Shown here in pieces: positions 1 to 10,011 of a DNA stretch of 64,000 nt (positions are counted from its first letter, which is position 1; every line of letters starts with the position of its first letter). Source of the DNA: Myxococcales bacterium. GTDB taxonomy: Bacteria; Myxococcota_A; Polyangia; Haliangiales; Haliangiaceae. The position numbers and the translations under genes were made by a program. Under the pieces are notes generated by a model, which had not been told where the DNA came from, ran no database searches, and worked only from the letters and a program-made list of their open reading frames with translations. The stretch lies in the NCBI GenBank assembly GCA_016717005.1, contig JADJUF010000001.1, positions 310,001-374,000 of the forward strand. Reading direction: 5' to 3'.

Positions 1-2012
1 CGGCGGAGCACCGACTCCGACGCCCCCACGTCGCTGGCGTAGGCGCGCTGCGCCTCCGGGGCCTGCGCCTCGGCCTCGTCGTCGGCGATGCCCGCGGTCG
101 CGACCCCGCCGCCGCTGTCGCCGCCGCTGACCGTGGTCGAGTCCGAGTCGAGCGAGAGATCCGGCCGCGGTGGCGGCTGCGGCGCGGTCGCCGGGGTCGG
201 GCGGCGCGCGTCGACCACGTCCTCGAACGTGCGCTCGCGCTGCTCCTCGCGCAGCGCGTCCCGCCGGGTGCCGGCCGGGGCCGGCACCGGGACCGCGATC
301 ACCGAGCGCACCGGCTCGTCGGCGCGGGTCGTCGAGGCGATCAACGCGGTGGTCGGCGCGACGATGCCGCGCTCGAGGGCCAGGAGCGTCGCGGCGTCGC
401 GATCACCCGCGGCGTACAGGCGCGCGACCCGCAGGGCCGCCCACGTCGACGGCAAGATCGCGCTGGAGCCGCGCTCGAGCTTCGCGCGCAGCTTGCGCGG
501 CCCGATCGAGATCTCGATCTCGCCCGACGGCACGCCGGCGGGATCGACCGCGACCAGGAGCGCGGCCTGGCCGGGGCCGACCCGGGTGGTGCTGGCCTCG
601 GTGTCGACCACCGCCGGCGTGCGCCAGTCGACGGTGACCGGCGCGGCCCGGTCGCTCGCGAGGATCGTCGCGACCACCGCGGCGGCGTCGTCGAGCGAGC
701 CGAGCACGCCCACGGTCGCGCCGGTGCGGGCGGCGATCGCCGCGAGCAGCCAGCGGTTGGGCGCGGCGCCCACGCCGATCGTGTGGATCGGCAGCCCGCC
801 GGCGGCCGCGCGCTCGATCGCCGCGGCGTCGTCGGCGACCAGCCCGTCGGTGATGAGCACGACCTGCAGGGCCGGATCGCGCGGCAGCCGGGCCAGCGTG
901 ACCGCCAGCGCCCGGGTCAGATCGCTGGTGCCGGTCGGCAACGCGGCGAGCACGCGCCGCGCCTCGGCCCGATCGAGCGTGGCCCGCGCCGGCGCCTGGC
1001 CGAGGCCGGCGATCGCGACGGTGTCGCCGGCGGGCAGCGCGTCGATCAGGGTCCGCCCGACCGCGCGGGCGGCCGCGGCGGCGGCGCCGTCGAGCGAGCG
1101 CGAGCGATCGACGACGACGACCCAGCGCCGGGTCGCGCGCACGGGCGGTGCGGCGTCGGCGGCCGGCTCGATCAGCACCGCGACGTAGGCGCCGCCGCCG
1201 GCGGGCTCGACGAACGCGCGCACCTGCTCGGCCTGGTGGCTGCGCCAGCGCACGATCAGCTCGCGATCGCCGCGGGTGTCGTCGACGGTGACCGCGGCGC
1301 CACTGCCGGCGGCGGCGACCGCGATCGGGTGGGTCGGCGACACCACGTCGGCGGCGTCGTCGAGCGCGAGCCGCACGTGGAATGGGGTGGCGGCGCCGGC
1401 GCCGGTCGGCGGCGTGACCCGCGATCCGTCGGGCGCGCGGTCGGTGTCGACCGCGGTGCCGCTGCCGTGGGTCGGCTGACCGGTGGCCGTGCCCGGCACG
1501 AACCGCGGGCCGACCACCAGCGGGTGCGCCAGCTCCCAGATGCCGTCATGCCGGGGCAGCACCGCCTGCCAGCGCAACGTCACGACCACGTCGCCGCCGG
1601 CCGGGATGGGCGCCAGCGACTGCGTGAACATGCCCGGTCGCTCGACCTCGGTCAGGGCCGCGGCGCGGCCGGCCGCCACGGCGTCCTGGTACGCCGCCGC
1701 GGCCTCGGCCCGGCGCGCGATCACCCCGCGGACCTTGGTGCCGCCGACCGTCGCCTCCATCGCCTCGACCGCGGCGCCCGGCGGCAGCGGGAACACGTAG
1801 ACCCCCTCGACCGCGACCGCGCGATCGTTGTGGAAGCGCTGGCGCACGACCCCGCGGGCCACGCCCAGGTGCACGTCGATCTCGATCGACGACTCGACCA
1901 CCGGCACCGGCTGGGCCTGCACGAACAGCCCGGCGCCGGTCGCGGTCGCGCCCGCCCGCGCGGGGAACAGCGCGACCGCCAGGCACACCAGGACCGCGAG
2001 CCGCATGCCCAT
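1..2012 (-). CDS. VIT and von Willebrand A domain exported protein, 3' end outside window
   Basis: The reading frame begins at ATG 2012 (a second in-frame ATG is at 2006) and runs off the left edge, so the C-terminus is missing. A signal peptide (MRLAVLVCLAVALFPARAGA) precedes a VIT-type domain at about residues 27-150, with the family's pattern of a regulated N-terminal beta-rich module (VYVFPLPPGAAVEAMEA). A VWA domain follows, and its MIDAS motif DRSRS lies at about residues 302-306. The last visible part is Pro/Ser/Asp-rich and looks like a linker. Proteins of this architecture (inter-alpha-trypsin inhibitor heavy-chain-like) are secreted or periplasmic in Gram-negative bacteria and bind ligands through a metal ion; the ligand here is unknown. 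It is divergent from the transglycosylase gene. Confidence 0.85.
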   Translation of the reverse strand, partial: MGMRLAVLVCLAVALFPARAGATATGAGLFVQAQPVPVVESSIEIDVHLGVARGVVRQRFHNDRAVAVEGVYVFPLPPGAAVEAMEATVGGTKVRGVIARRAEAAAAYQDAVAAGRAAALTEVERPGMFTQSLAPIPAGGDVVVTLRWQAVLPRHDGIWELAHPLVVGPRFVPGTATGQPTHGSGTAVDTDRAPDGSRVTPPTGAGAATPFHVRLALDDAADVVSPTHPIAVAAAGSGAAVTVDDTRGDRELIVRWRSHQAEQVRAFVEPAGGGAYVAVLIEPAADAAPPVRATRRWVVVVDRSRSLDGAAAAAARAVGRTLIDALPAGDTVAIAGLGQAPARATLDRAEARRVLAALPTGTSDLTRALAVTLARLPRDPALQVVLITDGLVADDAAAIERAAAGGLPIHTIGVGAAPNRWLLAAIAARTGATVGVLGSLDDAAAVVATILASDRAAPVTVDWRTPAVVDTEASTTRVGPGQAALLVAVDPAGVPSGEIEISIGPRKLRAKLERGSSAILPSTWAALRVARLYAAGDRDAATLLALERGIVAPTTALIASTTRADEPVRSVIAVPVPAPAGTRRDALREEQRERTFEDVVDARRPTPATAPQPPPRPDLSLDSDSTTVSGGDSGGGVATAGIADDEAEAQAPEAQRAYASDVGASESVLR

Positions 2013-2161
2013 CCTGGGACCATATACGCACCGCCCCGCGGCCTGGTCTGGAACGCGTCACCAGCGACCACGGCCAGCGTGTCCGCGCGCCCGCGCCGCC
2101 GCGCAAGTCCCCGCCACCATGGGGGCGCGCACCTGGCATCGCCGCTGCAATTCGTCCGGGC

Positions 2162-2314
2162 ATGCGCCGCCACCGCCCCGCCCCGCCCCGCCTCGCGCCC
2201 CGCCTGCGCCGCGCCGCCGTCGCCCTCGCCGTCACCGCCCTCGTGCTGCTGGCCCAGGCCGCCGCCGACCGCGGCCAACCGGCCGGTCCCACCACCGCGG
2301 CCCTCGCCCCATGA
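2162..2314 (+). CDS. possible small membrane or exported peptide
   Basis: This is a 50-codon frame starting at ATG 2162 and ending in a TGA that overlaps the ATG of the transglycosylase gene (ATGA, 4 bases). The product has an Arg/Pro-rich N-terminus, a hydrophobic stretch (AAVALAVTALVLLAQAAA) and a short polar tail, which suits a single-pass membrane peptide or a leader. The overlap suggests translational coupling. High GC makes chance open frames common here, and a longer frame in the neighbouring phase is equally open, so this is a tentative call. Confidence 0.3.
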   Translation: MRRHRPAPPRLAPRLRRAAVALAVTALVLLAQAAADRGQPAGPTTAALAP

Positions 2315-3093
2315 CCTCGACCGCGCTCGCCCTGGCCGCGGCGCCGCGCCTCGGGCCCGGCCTCGGGCCCAGCCTCGGCCCCAGCCTCGGCCGGGTCTGG
2401 CGGGTCGCGCGGGTGCCGATCGCGGCGCTGTTGCTGACGCTGGTGGTCGCGCTCGAGATCACGATCGTCGCGGTGCTGGCGTGGCCGATCGATCGCGCCG
2501 AGCTGGTGCCCGCCGGCGACGACGCCCGCTGGGTGCACCTCGACGAGGTCCCGTCGATCGCCCAGGCCGCGGTGATCGAGGCCGAGGACGACGGCTTCTG
2601 TGATCACCGCTGCGTCGAGCTGCGCGGCCTGGCCCGGGCGGCCTGGCTCGACGCCCGGGCCGGGCGGGTCGCGTTCGGTGGGTCGACGCTGTCGATGCAG
2701 GTGGCGCGGCTGCGCTACACCCACACCGAGCCGCGCTCGGTCGCGCGCAAGGTGCGCGAGGCGGTGCTGGCGCTGCGGCTCGAGCGCGCGCTCGACAAGC
2801 GCGAGCTGCTCGAGCAGTGGTGGAACCGGGCCGACTTCGGCAACGGCGCGATCGGCCTGCGCGCCGCCGCGGCCACGTACTTCGGCAAGCCGGTGGCCGC
2901 GCTGACGACCGGCGAGGCGGTGATGCTGGCGTGCCTGCCACGGGCGCCGCGCGCGTACGATCCCTACGTCCACCCCGAGGCGCTGCGCCAGCGGCGCGAT
3001 CGCGTGCTCGGGCTCCTGGTCGCCCGCGGCCACCTCGATCAGGGGACGGCGCAGGCCGCGGCGGCGGCGGCGCTCACGCCGGCACCGCGCTGA
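2311..3093 (+). CDS. monofunctional peptidoglycan glycosyltransferase (GT51)
   Basis: 260 aa. GT51 enzymes polymerise lipid II into glycan strands at the outer face of the inner membrane. One transmembrane segment lies at about residues 35-57. The catalytic signature EDxxFxxH is present (E92, D93, F96, H99), although the following Gly of the family is Cys here (C101). The second motif GGSTLSMQ is at 123-130, and the motif with the R..K..E..LA helix follows. There is no transpeptidase domain, so it resembles MtgA or a truncated PBP1 rather than a bifunctional PBP. ATG 2311 was chosen because the frame upstream lacks the Ala/Leu composition of a membrane anchor. The two cysteines (C97, C101) next to the active site are unusual. 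Confidence 0.8.
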   Translation: MTSTALALAAAPRLGPGLGPSLGPSLGRVWRVARVPIAALLLTLVVALEITIVAVLAWPIDRAELVPAGDDARWVHLDEVPSIAQAAVIEAEDDGFCDHRCVELRGLARAAWLDARAGRVAFGGSTLSMQVARLRYTHTEPRSVARKVREAVLALRLERALDKRELLEQWWNRADFGNGAIGLRAAAATYFGKPVAALTTGEAVMLACLPRAPRAYDPYVHPEALRQRRDRVLGLLVARGHLDQGTAQAAAAAALTPAPR

Positions 3094-3289
3094 GCTCGTA
3101 GGCCTCGTAGATGTCGTCGTCGGTCAGCTCGCGCCGGGGCCGCGGGGCCGGCGCCGGCGGCGCCGCCGCCAGCCACGGCTCGTCGCGCCGCAGCGCCACG
3201 CGCAGCAGCTGCGCGCGCGCGGTCGCGTCCATGGCCACCCACTCCTCGGCGGTGAGGACGAAGCCGTGAAGAACGATGTCGCCCCTCAT
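3074..3289 (-). CDS. hypothetical small acidic-tailed protein
   Basis: 71 aa, not recognised. It begins MRGDIVLHGFVLTAEEW, has a Pro/Ala/Arg-rich centre and ends in an acidic helix-like segment (LTDDDIYEAYELSA). The start ATG at 3289 faces the crotonase gene about 70 bases away, so a shared divergent promoter region is likely. The 3' end overlaps the last 20 bases of the transglycosylase gene tail to tail. Amino acid composition is that of a real protein rather than an antisense shadow, which would be dominated by Arg and Ala. No function can be inferred. Confidence 0.6.
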   Translation of the reverse strand: MRGDIVLHGFVLTAEEWVAMDATARAQLLRVALRRDEPWLAAAPPAPAPRPRRELTDDDIYEAYELSAVPA

Positions 3290-3357
3290 GGCTCCACCCT
3301 CGGCGGAGTCGGGCCCGGCCGCAAGTTTTCGGCCCGCGCGCGCGGTACCGTGCCGCC

Positions 3358-4158
3358 ATGGAGCTCATCGAGCAGGCCCGCGTCGACGACATCGTCACCC
3401 TCACGCTCACCGCGCCGACGATGGCGCCGCCGTTCTTCGCCGCGTGCGAGCGCGCGTTCACGGAGGTCGCCGACGACGCCAGCGTGCGCGCCGTGGTCGT
3501 GCGCTCGACCGCGCCGTCGTTCTCGTTCGGCCTCGACCTGCCGGCGGCGATGGCGGTCTGGGGCCCGGTCATGGCCGGCGGCGGCCTGGCCGGCAACCGC
3601 ACCGCGCTGCGCGCGCTGGTGCGCCAGCTCCAGCGCTCGTTCACCGCGATCGCCGCGTGCCCGATGCCGGTCATCGCGGCGATCCACGGCAAGTGCATCG
3701 GCGGCGGCGTCGATCTGATCAGCGCGTGCGACCTGCGCGTGTGCAGCGCCGACAGCGTGTTCTCGGTGCGCGAGACCCGGGTCGCGATCGTCGCCGACCT
3801 CGGCTCGCTGCAGCGCCTGCCCCACGTGATCGGCCCGGCCGCGACCCGCGAGCTGGCGCTGACCGGCAAGGACATCGACGCGGCCCGGGCCCTGGCGCTG
3901 GGCCTGGTCACCGAGGTCGCGGCCGACCGCGCCGGCGCCTGGGCCGCGGCCGACGCCGCCGCGCGCGCGATCGCCGCCAACGCGCCGCTGGTGGTCCGCG
4001 GCGTCAAGCAGGTGCTCGACTACTCGGCCGGCAAGAGCGTGGCCGACGGCCTCGAGTACGTGGCGGCGTGGAACGCGGCGTTCCTGGCGTCCGACGATCT
4101 GGGCGAGGCGATGGCGGCGTTCGCCGGCAAGCGCCCGCCGGTCTACCGCGGGCGCTGA
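3358..4158 (+). CDS. enoyl-CoA hydratase/isomerase family protein, dienoyl-CoA isomerase-like
   Basis: 266 aa, the usual crotonase length. The oxyanion-hole segments SFGLDL (about 55-60) and GKCIGGGVDL (111-120) are present. Two acidic residues, E139 and D147, sit eight positions apart before the LQRLP segment. This matches the catalytic Glu/Asp pair of delta3,5-delta2,4-dienoyl-CoA isomerases (ECH1 family), so isomerisation of odd-double-bond dienoyl-CoA intermediates in unsaturated fatty-acid beta-oxidation is the best prediction. The other half of the pair normally distinguishing hydratases (two Glu) is not seen. A TACCGT box lies six bases before the ATG, so the mRNA may be nearly leaderless. 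The gene stands alone. Confidence 0.82.
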   Translation: MELIEQARVDDIVTLTLTAPTMAPPFFAACERAFTEVADDASVRAVVVRSTAPSFSFGLDLPAAMAVWGPVMAGGGLAGNRTALRALVRQLQRSFTAIAACPMPVIAAIHGKCIGGGVDLISACDLRVCSADSVFSVRETRVAIVADLGSLQRLPHVIGPAATRELALTGKDIDAARALALGLVTEVAADRAGAWAAADAAARAIAANAPLVVRGVKQVLDYSAGKSVADGLEYVAAWNAAFLASDDLGEAMAAFAGKRPPVYRGR

Positions 4159-4278
4159 GGTTCAGCGACAGGCCACCCGAGACCGCCCGAGGCGCACGAC
4201 TCCTGCGCGGACCGCTCGACCAAGGGTGACGCGCGCTGACCGCTTGCCGGCGCGGGCCGGCTGTGGCACCTGTCGCGG

Positions 4279-5376
<1,098 letters not shown>

Positions 5377-5379
<3 letters not shown>

Positions 5380-5540
5380 TACCTCGCCACAGGGAATCTG
5401 ATCGGTTGGGGACGCCGATCCATCGCCGATCGCTGCGTTGCAACTCCTCGAGTTCCAACGAGGAGCCCGTCGTCGTTGCGCCTTGCGCTCGGCGCGCCTC
5501 GGCGCCCGCAACCAATCATCTCCCCTGTGGCGAGGTACTA
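5377..5540 (+). repeat. 164-bp foldback element spanning both convergent stop codons
   Basis: The left end reads TAGTACCTCGCCACAGGG and the reverse complement of the right end reads the same 18 bases. The symmetry continues imperfectly (TGATCGGTTG against TGATTGGTTG, then GGACGCCGA against GGGCGCCGA) toward a centre near 5455-5470 that holds its own short hairpin (CTCCTCG / CGAGGAG). The whole element could fold into one long stem. The outermost TAG on each strand is the stop codon of the gene entering from that side (stops at 5377-5379 and 5538-5540). This could be a MITE-like insertion or a bidirectional terminator. No second copy was noticed in the window. Confidence 0.8.
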
Positions 5541-6071
5541 CGGCGTCGGGACCACCGCCTCGAGCGCGGCCAGGTCCGGCACCGCCTCGCTGCGGCGGTC
5601 GAACGCGCGCACCAGCGCGCCGGCCCGATCGAACACCAGCACCGTCGGCACCTTCGGCGGGCGGCCGACGCTGCGCCAGACCCGCTCGTCGGCCGGCACC
5701 ACCCGCAGCCACGGCGCCCGCTCGGCCACGAACTGCCGCACCGCGACCGCGTCGCCGCGGCCGTCGTACTCCTCGTGCGCGCGGTAGTTGATGCCGAGGA
5801 TGCGCACGTCGGGGCGACGCGCGTGCAGCTCGGCCAGCACCGGCATCTCCTCGCGGCAGTGCACGCACCACGACGCGAACACGATCGCGACGGTCGCGAC
5901 CTCGGCCGCGGCCGGCGGCCCGACGACCGCGCCGTCGAGATCGAGCGCGGCCTCGACCACCGCCAGCGTCGGCCCACGCGGCCCGGGCGTCGGCGGCGGC
6001 GCCATCGCCGCGGGCCCGCACGCGGTCGCGCCCAGGCAGAGGGTCAGCGCGGCGGCGACGGCACGGATCAT
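5538..6071 (-). CDS. TlpA/ResA-like thioredoxin-fold lipoprotein
   Basis: 177 aa. A lipoprotein signal with lipobox LGATAC (C18) is followed by a short Pro-rich linker and a thioredoxin fold. The redox motif WCVHC is at residues 68-72. Later come the cis-Pro segment (KVPTVLVFD) and a hydrophobic strand, the normal order of the TlpA/AhpC-TSA superfamily. The role is probably periplasmic thiol-disulfide exchange, for example reduction of apocytochrome or protein disulfides. The start at 6071 was chosen over upstream starts because it places the signal peptide correctly and because a TACACT box ends six bases before it without any Shine-Dalgarno sequence, suggesting a leaderless transcript. It is convergent with the HExxH-YkgJ gene and separated from it only by the foldback. 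Confidence 0.85.
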   Translation of the reverse strand: MIRAVAAALTLCLGATACGPAAMAPPPTPGPRGPTLAVVEAALDLDGAVVGPPAAAEVATVAIVFASWCVHCREEMPVLAELHARRPDVRILGINYRAHEEYDGRGDAVAVRQFVAERAPWLRVVPADERVWRSVGRPPKVPTVLVFDRAGALVRAFDRRSEAVPDLAALEAVVPTP

Positions 6072-6144
6072 CGCGCGAGTGTAGCCGCGCGGCGGCGCCG
6101 CGCCAGCCCGCGCCGCCGCGGCGAGATCGTGGTACCGACGATCG

Positions 6145-7005
6145 GTGCAGGTCCACCTGGTCGATGGCACCTACGAGCTGTTCCGCGCGTTCTTCGGCGC
6201 GCCGTCGGCGCTGGTCGGCGGACGCGAGGTCGGCGCGGCCCGTGGCCTCCTGCGCAGCCTCGCGGCCTGGGTCCGCGCCGGCGGCGTCACCCACGTCGGC
6301 GTCGCGTTCGATCACGTGATCGAGTCGTTCCGCAATGAGCTCTTCGCCGGCTACAAGACCGGCGACGGCATCGAGCCGACGCTGTGGGCGCAGTTCCCGC
6401 TGGCCGAGCGGGTCGCGGCCGCGCTCGGCTTCGCGGTGTGGCCGATGATCGAGTTCGAGGCCGACGACGCGCTCGCGACCGCGGCCGCGGTGGCCGCCGC
6501 CGATCCGCGGGTCGAGCGGGTGGTCATCGCCAGCCCCGACAAGGACCTGTGCCAGTGCGTCGTCGGCACCCGCGTCGTCAGCTGGGATCGCCTGCGCGAT
6601 CGCTGGTTCGACGAGGACGGCGTGCGCGCGCGCCTGGGCGTGGCGCCGGCGTCGGTGCCGGATCTGCTGGCGCTGGTCGGCGACGACGCCGACGGCATCC
6701 CCGGGCTGCCGCGGTGGGGCGCGCGCTCGGCGGCGGCCGTGCTGACCCGCTACCCGCACCTCGAGGACATCCCGCGCGACGGTCGCTGGGACGTGCCCGT
6801 GCGCGGCGCCGCGACCCTGGCGAGCACGCTCGCGGCCGGGTTCGAGGACGCGCTGCTCTACCGTCGGCTGGCGACCTTGCGCCGCGACGCGCCGATCGCC
6901 TGCGACCTCGACACGCTGGCCTGGCGCGGCCCGCAGCCAGCGCTCCTGGCGGCGGTGTGCGCCGAGCTCGACGTCAAGCCGCCGGCGCTGCCGCCCGCTA
7001 CTTGA
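6145..7005 (+). CDS. 5'-3' exonuclease (FEN/Pol I N-terminal domain family)
   Basis: 286 aa from GTG 6145. It contains the acidic metal-binding sites of the family: D7 in HLVDGTYELFRAFFG, the DHVIESFRN/GYKTGDG helical-arch region, EFEADDALAT and ASPDKDLCQ. The helix-hairpin-helix-like segment DADGIPGLPRWGARSAAAVL then binds DNA in relatives. It is a stand-alone nuclease without a polymerase domain, so it resembles ExoIX or RNA-primer-removing nucleases. The 3' end overlaps that of the AgmX-like gene by eight bases if the latter's frameshift is corrected. Confidence 0.85.
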   Translation: MQVHLVDGTYELFRAFFGAPSALVGGREVGAARGLLRSLAAWVRAGGVTHVGVAFDHVIESFRNELFAGYKTGDGIEPTLWAQFPLAERVAAALGFAVWPMIEFEADDALATAAAVAAADPRVERVVIASPDKDLCQCVVGTRVVSWDRLRDRWFDEDGVRARLGVAPASVPDLLALVGDDADGIPGLPRWGARSAAAVLTRYPHLEDIPRDGRWDVPVRGAATLASTLAAGFEDALLYRRLATLRRDAPIACDLDTLAWRGPQPALLAAVCAELDVKPPALPPAT

Positions 7006-8159
7006 TCGTCATCGAGACGGTGACCTTGGTCGCCGCGGGCGCGGCCCCGAAGGTCAGGCCGCGCAGCCCGCGCCGCCACGCAGGCCCTCAGCTCGGCCGA
7101 GGCCCGCGCGCCCCCGACCGCGTCGACCGTGCCCGCGGGCGTGACCGTGAACGTCAAGAGCACCGTGCCGCTGGGCTCGGGCGTGCCGCACGCCGCGAGC
7201 ACCCGCGCGCGCGCGGCCAGGCGCGACTCGACCGTGGCGCGGCTGAGCGGCCCGCGCACGACCACCTTGCCGAGGGTCAGGCTCCCCCCCGACGCCGGGG
7301 GCTTGGGCGCGACCTTGGCCGCCGTGCTGGCGCCGCCGCCGGTCGCGCTCGACGTCGACTTCTTGTCGATCGTCGGATCGGGTGCGCCGTCGTCGCCGTC
7401 GCTGGTCTTCAGATCGGCGGTGGCGCTCAGGGTCGCGACCCTGACGTCGCGCTCGCCCCCGGTCACCAGCTCGTCGAGCGGCGGCGGCGGCGGCGGCTCG
7501 GGCGAGGGCGGCGGTGGCGGCGGCGCGGGTGCCCCGGCCGCGAGGTCGTCGGCCATGTCCTTGGCGGCCCCCCCGCCGCCGGCGCCGCCGCGGCTGCGCG
7601 TGTGCCCACCCGCCGCGCCCGGCACCGGCGCGGCCTCGGGCTCCGGATCGGGCGCCGGCATCGCGGGTGGCGCCACCTGTGCGAGCGGCGCCGCGGCCGC
7701 CGCGGGCACCGGCGCCGCGCGATCCTCGACCGCGGAGGTCGCGGTGTCCGCGGCCTCGCGCTCGGCGTGACGGCCGGCGGCGGCGCTGTGCTCGTCGGTG
7801 GCTGCGACCAGGTCGGCCGACGCCATCGGCGCCGACCACGCCGACGACTGCGCGACCTGCTGCTGCAGCCGCGGGCCGAGGCGCCAGACCACGTGGTTGC
7901 GATCGAGCTGGATCGCGACCCGGCCGGTGCCGGTCGCGATCACGTCGTCGTCGTGGACCCGATCGCCGACGGCGAGCGGCCGCGCCGCGCCGGCGCGGGT
8001 CGCGGTGACGGCCCCGTCGACCTCGACCACCGTGCCGGCCGGCGCGCCGGTGACCGCGACCGCGGCGGCGCCATCGCCCTTGCCGCCGCCGCAGGCGACG
8101 ACCGACGACAGGGCCAGGGCCAGGGCCAGGGCCAGGGCGGTGACGGTGGCGGTGCGCAT
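6998..8159 (-). CDS. AgmX/PglI C-terminal domain lipoprotein, frameshifted near its end
   Basis: The lipoprotein signal (MRTATVTALALALALALSS, C23) leads into a FecR-like segment (about residues 35-95), a long Pro/Ala/Gly-rich linker, and a C-terminal domain typical of myxobacterial AgmX/PglI proteins (gliding and TonB-related), with the pattern LSRATVESRLAARARVLAACG. The open frame as read continues to 6858 with an implausible tail. Removing one C from the run at 7067-7069 restores an ending LRGLTFGAAPAATKVTVS and a stop at 6998, so a one-base insertion or sequencing error is likely. The signal peptide is encoded by five tandem AGGGCC hexamers. A TAGTAT box ends eight bases before the ATG with no Shine-Dalgarno sequence. 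Confidence 0.7.
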
Positions 8160-8249
8160 GACTAGGGATACTACGCGCGGAGGCCCCGCGCCGGTCTATG
8201 ACCGATCGCGTTCGCCCTGTGCGCGTCGGAGGGTAGAGTCCCGCCACCG

Positions 8250-8945
8250 ATGCGAACCTGGCTCGTCGCCCTCGTCGCCACCACCGCGGTCGCCTGCACT
8301 CACGGCGGCCGCGGCGCCGCGCCGGCCGAGGGCATGATCGCCGGGATCGTGCGCGACGCCCTGTCCGGCGTCGGCGTGGGCGACGCGGTGATCGTGCTGC
8401 GCCGCCCCGGCGAGATCGCCCCGCTCCAGGATCGCTCCAACGACGACGGCGCGTTCATGATCCCGGCGCTGCCGCCGGGGCAGTACCGCGTGGCCGCGTA
8501 CCTGCACCAGCGCGCGATCGGCGAGCGCGACGTCGAGGTCCGCGCCGGTGAGCTGGTCGGGGTCGACTTCACCGTGCCGGCCGCCGACGTCGTCGGCCCC
8601 GATCTCAACGCGCCCGGCGCGCCGGACCTGTGGCGCTTCCACCCGCCCGGCGCGGATCCCGCCGTCGGCACGATCGAGGGCACCGTCGCGGAGGCCCTCA
8701 GCCACCAGCGCCTGCGCGGCGCGGTCGTGACGATCAGCTCGACCGGCGGCCTCGACACGGTCCCGGTCATCACCGACGAGCAGGGCCGCTACCGGGTCGC
8801 CGGTCTGGCGCCTGGCTCGTACGACGTCAGCGCCTACTACACGGTCGTCCGGCGCGGCCAGCTCGAGGTGCGGCGCAACAACGTCGACGTCGTCGGCGGC
8901 GAGACCGTGGTCGTGCCGCTGTGGCTCCAGGTCGACGATCAGTAG
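8250..8945 (+). CDS. lipoprotein with two carboxypeptidase-regulatory-like domains
   Basis: 231 aa. A short lipoprotein signal has its lipid-accepting Cys at residue 16 (TTAVAC). Two related beta-sandwich modules follow: IAGIVRDALSGVGVGDAVI...GAFMIPALPPGQYRVAAYL and IEGTVAEALSHQRLRGAVV...GRYRVAGLAPGSYDVSAYY. This is the repeat pattern of CarboxypepD_reg/Cna-B-like domains, which are structural or binding modules on the cell surface. No catalytic residues are visible. A TAGAGT box at 8234-8239 is ten bases before the ATG and no ribosome-binding site is present. The gene is divergent from the AgmX-like gene, with about 90 bases between starts. Confidence 0.78.
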   Translation: MRTWLVALVATTAVACTHGGRGAAPAEGMIAGIVRDALSGVGVGDAVIVLRRPGEIAPLQDRSNDDGAFMIPALPPGQYRVAAYLHQRAIGERDVEVRAGELVGVDFTVPAADVVGPDLNAPGAPDLWRFHPPGADPAVGTIEGTVAEALSHQRLRGAVVTISSTGGLDTVPVITDEQGRYRVAGLAPGSYDVSAYYTVVRRGQLEVRRNNVDVVGGETVVVPLWLQVDDQ

Positions 8946-8950
8946 CGCGG

Positions 8951-9012
8951 CGGCGAGCTCAGCGCGCCGGGCCAGGCCGACGCTCGGCGACGTCGCGGCG
9001 AGCTCAGCGCGC
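8951..9012. repeat. direct duplication of a 17-bp gene end
   Basis: The 17-mer CGGCGAGCTCAGCGCGC occurs at 8951-8967 and again at 8996-9012. The second copy contains the stop codon and last codons of the quinone oxidoreductase gene (minus strand). The first copy lies in the convergent gap, so the 3' end of the gene has been duplicated downstream of itself. Confidence 0.7.
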
Positions 9013-10011
9013 GGCCGGGTCCCACGCCAGCACGACCTTGCCGACGGTCTCGTCGCGCTCGACCCGGGCGTGGGCCTCGGCGCACGCGGTCATCGGCAGC
9101 ACCGCGTCGATCACTGGGACCAGCAGGCCGCGCTCGAACAGCGGCACCAGGTGCGCGGTCGCGCCCCGCGCGATCGCGATCTTCTCCTCGAGGGGCCGCG
9201 CGCGCAGGACCGTGCCGATCACGGTCGCGCGCTTGCCCAGCAACAGGCCCAGCGGCGCCGCGCCGGTGGCGCCGCCCATCAGGCCCAGGAGCACCAGCCG
9301 CCCGCGCGTCGCCAGCGCCCGGAGGTTCTCCTCGAAGTAGGCCGCGCCGACGCAGTCGAGGATGACCGCCGCGCCGGCGCCGCCGGTGCGGCCGGCGACC
9401 GCGGCCGCGAACCGCCCGGCCTCGGGCACGATCGCGTCGTCGGGCGCGAGCCCCAGCTCGACCAGCCGCGGCAGCTTCGCCGCGGTGCGCGACGTGCCCA
9501 GCGGCCGCGCGCCGATCGCCCGCGCCAGCTGCACCGCCGCGGTGCCGACGCCGCTCGCGACCGCGTGGATCAGCACGTCCTCGCCGGCCGCGAGCCGCGC
9601 CTGCCCGACCAGCGCGTCCCACGCGGTCAGGAACACCTCGGGGATCGCCGCGGCGGTGACCAGATCGAGCCCGGCCGGCACCGGCATGAGCTCGCGCTCA
9701 TGGACGACGATCCGCCGGGCCATGCCGCCGCCGGCGGTGATCGCCATCACCGGTGCGCCCTCGGGCCACATCGTCGCGCCGGGGCCACGCGCGGCCACGC
9801 GCCCGGCGAACTCGAGGCCGGGCACGTCGGGCGGCGCGCCCGGCGGCGCCGGGTACAGGCCGCGGCGCTGCAGCAGATCGGCCCGGTTGACGCCGGCCGC
9901 GACCACCTCGACCACGACCTCGCCCCAGCCGGGCTCGCGGACCTCGGTCTCGCCGACCTCGATGACCTCGACGCCGCCGGCGCCGCGGAAGCGGATCGCG
10001 GGGACGCGCAT
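9004..10011 (-). CDS. zinc-independent NADPH:quinone oxidoreductase (MDR family)
   Basis: 335 aa, typical for the quinone oxidoreductase branch of medium-chain dehydrogenases. It has the N-terminal GroES-like domain with GVNRADLLQRRGLYPAPPG, then a Rossmann fold with the variant cofactor motif VASGVGTAAVQLARA. The structural and catalytic zinc cysteines of alcohol dehydrogenases are absent, as expected for this subfamily. It probably reduces quinones or alpha,beta-unsaturated carbonyls with NADPH. Its ATG overlaps the TGA of the upstream outer-membrane protein gene by one base (TGATG), so both are probably cotranslated. Confidence 0.87.
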   Translation of the reverse strand: MRVPAIRFRGAGGVEVIEVGETEVREPGWGEVVVEVVAAGVNRADLLQRRGLYPAPPGAPPDVPGLEFAGRVAARGPGATMWPEGAPVMAITAGGGMARRIVVHERELMPVPAGLDLVTAAAIPEVFLTAWDALVGQARLAAGEDVLIHAVASGVGTAAVQLARAIGARPLGTSRTAAKLPRLVELGLAPDDAIVPEAGRFAAAVAGRTGGAGAAVILDCVGAAYFEENLRALATRGRLVLLGLMGGATGAAPLGLLLGKRATVIGTVLRARPLEEKIAIARGATAHLVPLFERGLLVPVIDAVLPMTACAEAHARVERDETVGKVVLAWDPAAR

